Assembly (NCBI GenBank): GCA_050084515.1 | Contig: CM114271.1 | Location: 39,494,001 to 39,558,000 of the forward strand | Direction: 5' to 3' | Length of the DNA: 64,000 nucleotides | DNA from: Blasia pusilla | Taxonomy: Eukaryota; Marchantiophyta; Marchantiopsida; Blasiales | In this document: positions 59,721-64,000 of the stretch, piece by piece | Numbering within the stretch: position 1 is the first letter of the stretch | How the letters are laid out: the number at the start of each line of letters is the position of its first letter | Made by a program: the position numbers and the translations under genes | The notes under the pieces: generated by a model | Told to the model about the DNA's origin: nothing | Databases searched by the model: none | The model's input: the letters and a program-made list of their open reading frames with translations, nothing else

Positions 59721-61941
59721 GAGAACAATGAATGAACTGTTATTCAAGGAGGTTCCCAAGGAACAACGTGACATCATAGCTCTCTCTGGATCATCTGATG
59801 AGAGGGATGACCAAAGCATATTAGGCAGCAATGGATCGATTCCTGAGAAGAATCGTGTAGCTTGGAAAGACGTGTGGTATACTATGTACGATTGGATAAG
59901 TTTTGATCCAGAAAGTGGGAGGATTCATTGTAATGTTTGTAGGAAAGGTAAAGGCAAGAGTGTATTTGCTAGGGATGGTGCTATCAATTGTAAGGTATCG
60001 GCATTCACAGATCATGCAAAGTCAAACGAACACATAAAACTTTCTTGGGCCGCCCATGGAGGTAAGAAGTCTATGGCTAAGGCCATAGCTACATCCAACC
60101 GAACATGTGAGGTTGCTTTGCTGACTTTATTCAGGTCTGCATACTTTCTTGCAAAGGAGGCCTTGCCTTTTTCAAAATTCAAGTCTCTCTGTAAGTTGTT
60201 GCTTGCTGTGAATGCACCTATCACTAGAGACTTGTATCAGCATGAGAAAAGTTATAGTGAGATGTGTTTCTTCATAATCCAAGTTTTGATGAAGAAGACT
60301 CTAGCTAGAGTTCAGGCCTCTCCTTTCTTTGGGATCATGATCGACTAATCTACAGATATATCTGTGACAGGTCATTTAGTGGTATTTGCAACTTTCATTG
60401 AAGAGGGTCAAGCCGAGTGTTGTTTTCTAGGCTTGCTTCATTGTGAATCCAAATGCTCAAATGCTATCACTAACATTCTGTTGGAGTTCATCAAAGATGG
60501 AGGACTAGAACATTAAAAAATGGTAGCATTTGGATCCGATGGTGCCTCTACAATGGTTGGGAGGCAAACCGGGGTTGCTTCACAATTGAAGCAAAAGGTG
60601 AGCCCATATTTTCTTTCGGTGCATTGTGTAGCCCATAGGACGAACCTTGCAGCTTTGACAGCTGCAAGAGCACCTCATTGCAAGGGAATTTTGATAGAAA
60701 TCGATTCTATTCTGAACGCTGTAGCAGGATTTTTCAAAAGGTCTTCCAAGAGGAAAGCCAACTTAGCATCACTTCAAGAAAAGTTGAATGACTCTCAACG
60801 AGTCATGAAGAGGTATTATAAGATCAGATGGTTGAGCCGGTGGCAAGCTGTATGTACTTTGTGTGATTCATTGGAGTCTGTATTGACATATTTTAGGGAT
60901 ATTCCTTTGTCTGAAGATGATGGGAATGCCTCAAATTTATACAACAAGCTAAGATCATTCCAAATGATCTATCAGTTATATTTTCTTGCTGATATTCTTT
61001 CTAGCCTTGCTAACTTGAGTAAAATCTTTCAGTACAAGTTTGTCGATGTTAGCACTATTGGTAGCATTGTTAGCTCTGAGATAGCTTCTATTACCATGAA
61101 TTATGTCCTAGAAAGTCAAGATTTGAATGCATCTACTTTTTCGGAAGAAACAGGTTATCATATCCCACCTGATTTTGGACCCCGTGATGGATATCTAAGA
61201 CGTTTACAGTCTGAAATTAGGGGTAGTAAGTTTCATAGCATTGATATGTTGAGAGACCGCACCGGGAGAGATCTAGAAGCTGCTCTTTTACTTCAAAAGA
61301 CATATGCTGAAAGTGTATGTTCAGCTTTGCAAGATCGGTTCAGGGATAACAATCTGATTGGTGCAATGAAAATTTTGAACCCTTTACACATGCCCTCCCG
61401 ACAAGTTGGGTTAAGCAGTTGGGGGTGTAAGGACTTGGAAGACTTGTGTGGACATTTTGGATGTGAGTTACCATTGAGGGGAAACTTACAACCATTTGTT
61501 ATAAACCCGGCTGCTGTCAAACAAGAATTTCAATCCTTCAAGTTGATGGCTACTACAGAGTGGAAAGATCGCAATTTCAGGGATCTATGGGCAATGGTGA
61601 GTTGGAGCCCAACTTTACAATGTAAGTTTGCTAATTTGCTTGTCTTGGCAAATGTTGCAAGGGTGCAATGTGTTAGCACTGCCATATGTGAGAGGGCTTT
61701 CTCAATTCAGAATATGTTAAAGACCAAGTCACGTAATAGATTATCTACTAAGCATCTAGATGCTGTTTTGAGGATTGCTCTAGAGGGACCTGTAGATGAC
61801 TTTGATGACATGTTGGCCGACTCTGTAATTTTGTGGAAAACTTTTGCACATTTCAGATACCTGTATGCTAATCCTGATAGGTACATGAATTCTGAAGCTG
61901 ACGTGCAGTTTGATGCCCCATCCCTAGACATGTCCACTTGA
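59707..61941 (+). pseudogene. hAT-superfamily transposase, copy 3 (two stop codons, otherwise one open frame)
   Basis: The frame is continuous for 744 codons except TAA at 60346-60348 (codon 214) and TAA at 60514-60516 (codon 270). The first stop replaces Glu of the conserved D-E-S-T-D-I-S motif seen in copies 1 and 2. Domains: BED-like zinc finger at residues ~75-115 (CNVCRKGKGKSVFARDG ... H...H), DUF4371-like core (GSDGASTMVG; SVHCVAHRTNLA; RWLSRWQAV), and the C-terminal hAT dimerisation domain at ~640-700 (ARVQCVSTAICERAFS). The start MAKRQRTMNELL matches copy 2. It is the best-preserved family member here and gives the reference for reading the others. hAT transposases of this ZMYM/ZNF862-like type cut and paste DNA with 8-bp target duplications; none could be fixed here. 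Confidence 0.93.
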
Positions 61942-61967
61942 AGTGAGTTTGTTTTGTAGGATGTAGA

Positions 61968-62076
61968 GCCCCTCTAGAATACTTTGGAGCTTTGGATCTC
62001 CCACTATTGTAGAGGGGCAAGATCCTTGGTTCCCAAGTGGTTGGGGAGCATGGCCAGGTTCAACTCCTGCCAAGGA
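61968..62076 (+). other. Hairpin plus tRNA-like module at the 3' end of hAT copy 3
   Basis: Hairpin arms GCCCCTCTA (61968-61976) and TAGAGGGGC (62010-62018). The tRNA-like part follows: closing stem TCCTTGG (62023-62029) with CCAAGGA (62070-62076), an inner CCCAA/TTGGG arm, and a T-arm CAGG-TTCAACT-CCTG (62055-62069). The B-box GGTTCAACTCC is at 62057-62067. Relative to copy 1 the T stem changes CTGG/CCAG to CAGG/CCTG, a compensatory swap. Confidence 0.7.
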
Positions 62077-62257
62077 TGCAATAGAGTCCACTAGGGGTCC
62101 AAGGAACTGTCTTTCTTCCTTTCTTGCATTAAGCAAAGAAGAGATAGGGAGGAGGGATCTTAGGGACAAGTCATGCTGCTATGATGCTTTCTTGCAACAC
62201 CATGGGCCACTACAGCATGGGCCACTACATAGATGTGAAGGACAAAAATCCTTCCTT

Positions 62258-62284
62258 TGGCGTTTGGCCATGAGAACTACAAAA
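62258..62284. repeat. 27-bp inverted repeat, right arm
   Basis: Exact reverse complement of 59694-59720. The two arms enclose the whole hAT copy 3 coding region and its tRNA-like tail. Longer than typical hAT terminal repeats, and internal to the transcript on the left side. Confidence 0.9.
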
Positions 62285-64000
62285 TTTGTTCTCTTAACTC
62301 CTTCCACACCATAGTGTTTGTGCACAACGAAAAACAAAGGAAGCGGAGAAAAAATCCATGCCCTATCCCCTATCAGAATGAGGCTTGTAAATTTACGGGC
62401 ACAAGTTAAAGCTGCAGGAAATTTTATGCCTCCCGAAGAATGAAGGGGAAATGGCTAACAGAAATTGAAAACAACCAGAAAAATAATCGTCCCACATTTT
62501 GAATTTCGGATCTGAACCGAGTGCTAAAAATAACCCCAATTTTGTTTGGCGTGACGAATTTTTCAAGACCCTAAAATACTTCTACTAAGTCGAATGTTTA
62601 AAAAAACTCCCCGGACCTTGCACCCGAACCCGTTTGCGCAAGGAGGGTCACTTGGCGAAATTAATGCCGGGGCTGTGGTTTTTGACGCGAGGCCAGAGCG
62701 CCTGCCTGCATAGCAGCACGCCATTATTTTGGAGTCTGGATAGCCCTGACGCCCTAGATTGACGCCCCTACGACCGGCTTTCAGACAAGAACTGTTGTCT
62801 ACTGGATAAGAGTGCAGGAGTGAAGAGTCCGCGTCTGCTCTGAGTGCTCAGTGCATTGAGTATTTGAGCAGGTGAGAAACAGTGTGCGTGTTTTAGGGTT
62901 AGGAAAGTGCGTCGGTGTGGTTACGGTGGAACCGATGGATTAAGGATTTTGTGGATGAGCGAGCCCTAGAGCTGTGGGTTTGCAGATGAAGTCCTCGTGC
63001 AACTGGTTTACGATCAGTTCCTGGTGCGTGTGCTGATCCGAGTCCCTGGGATGCGTTGCTAGCAGTTACCTTCTGGTGAGCGACTGGATCCGTTGGCCAT
63101 TTATCGTGTGACGTTTGTGTTTTTGCCGGAATTCTGTGATGTGATGTGTTGCGATGCAAGCTCTGGGGAGGTTTTGTATTTTAGCTTCGCGTTCTAGTGA
63201 GGTGAAGGATTGTAGGCAAAGAGCTGAGGTGATCAAAAGCCGAGTGAAGCTGTTTGTATCCGAGCTTCCGTGCGACAATCTGGTAAGTGGGAGCTGGGAA
63301 CGATGGATCGTGGATGATTCCACTGCAACCCTGTTGTGGCTGCATGAAATCGTGTAGGAAGAGACGAGAGATCTCGTGCTCCTGTGGCGGTGCTAAAAGT
63401 GATGGTGGCGTACAAACGGAAGACGTGTTTCGTATTTCTTATGCAAGGGCTGCTAAGAGGAGCAGGCGTGGTGTTTAAATTATCAAGCCGGTTGTATGAG
63501 GCTGCCTGTTTTATGGATCTCTGCTCTTCCATATCAGAGTGGAGATTAACCCTTGAGAGACGATCGGTGCCATCAGTAGTAAGCTTGCAAGGGAGAGCAC
63601 GGATATGAACATGGACGGTCCGATGGATCGGCCACCGAATCCCTTGAATGCGGAAGGTTCTGTTCTACTTGTGTCCTAAGCGCAAGCTAGATTTCTAGAT
63701 TTGTGAGTACCATGGTAGGACTAGGGAGTGTCTTCTGTTTTGCTGATCACGTACATGACAAACTCACCATATCCACTGTGAATACTTTGGCTTATTCTCT
63801 GGTGAAAAGAATTTGGCTGGATCGTTAGGATACTGGCAGATTCCAAGTCGAGCAACCCCAAGGACGGAAACTGTGATTAGACCCCGATTCTCATGCTACT
63901 TGAATTCTCACTTTCACAATCTTACCCATCTGACACCCTCATTCGTCCCTCGCTCATGAGATTTAAATGGAATTTGGTTCACTCTAGCCAAGAGATGCGA
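62285..64000. other. Region without recognisable gene
   Basis: Apart from the second copy of a 24-bp repeat (62621-62644), only short frames without family similarity were seen on either strand. Confidence 0.45.

Overview
The window comes from the nuclear genome of a plant that most likely makes swimming sperm (bryophyte, lycophyte, fern or similar seed-free lineage). The only clearly intact host gene is an intron-rich homologue of CFAP100, a coiled-coil protein of the ciliary axoneme, which seed plants without flagellated sperm do not need. The rest is mostly nested and decaying plant transposable elements of four superfamilies. I cannot name the species from sequence alone.

Layout. 1-8.8 kb: no recognisable gene; AT microsatellite, several perfect hairpins, a tRNA-derived SINE-like motif and a ~400-bp tandem array. 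8.9-11.3 kb: hAT transposase pseudogene (copy 1, +). 14.1-16.5 kb: hAT copy 2 (-). 16.5-26 kb: no host gene; minisatellite, a 241-bp tandem duplication, a (GA)59 tract and a copia gag remnant. 26.4-39.2 kb: the CFAP100-like gene (-), at least 14 exons, whose third intron holds a Ty1/copia element (31.8-37.5 kb) with identical LTRs and a 149-bp target duplication. 42.4-46.1 kb: decayed Helitron-like PIF1 helicase and a spliced unknown gene (-). 46.1-55.5 kb: a Ty3/gypsy element (+). 55.5-56.4 kb: a MULE transposase fragment (+). 59.7-62.3 kb: hAT copy 3 (+), interrupted only by two stop codons.

The most striking system is the gypsy element. Between gag and reverse transcriptase it carries a cytosine-C5 DNA methyltransferase domain with motifs I, II, IV, VI, VIII, IX and X in canonical (DNMT3/DNMT1-like, not DRM-permuted) order, and its Pol ends in a complete C4-H-C3 PHD finger. 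A retroelement carrying both a DNA-methylation writer and a likely histone-tail reader suggests control of its own chromatin state or targeting. This copy is broken by many frameshifts. Its leader also carries an antisense 5S rRNA-derived segment with the exact A-box to C-box spacing of a 5S gene.

A second unusual feature is shared by the three hAT copies: downstream of each transposase lies a hairpin followed by a tRNA-like fold (closing stem, extra arm, T-arm with a TTCAACT loop and a B-box-like sequence). The stems differ between copies but keep pairing, which argues for selection on the fold.
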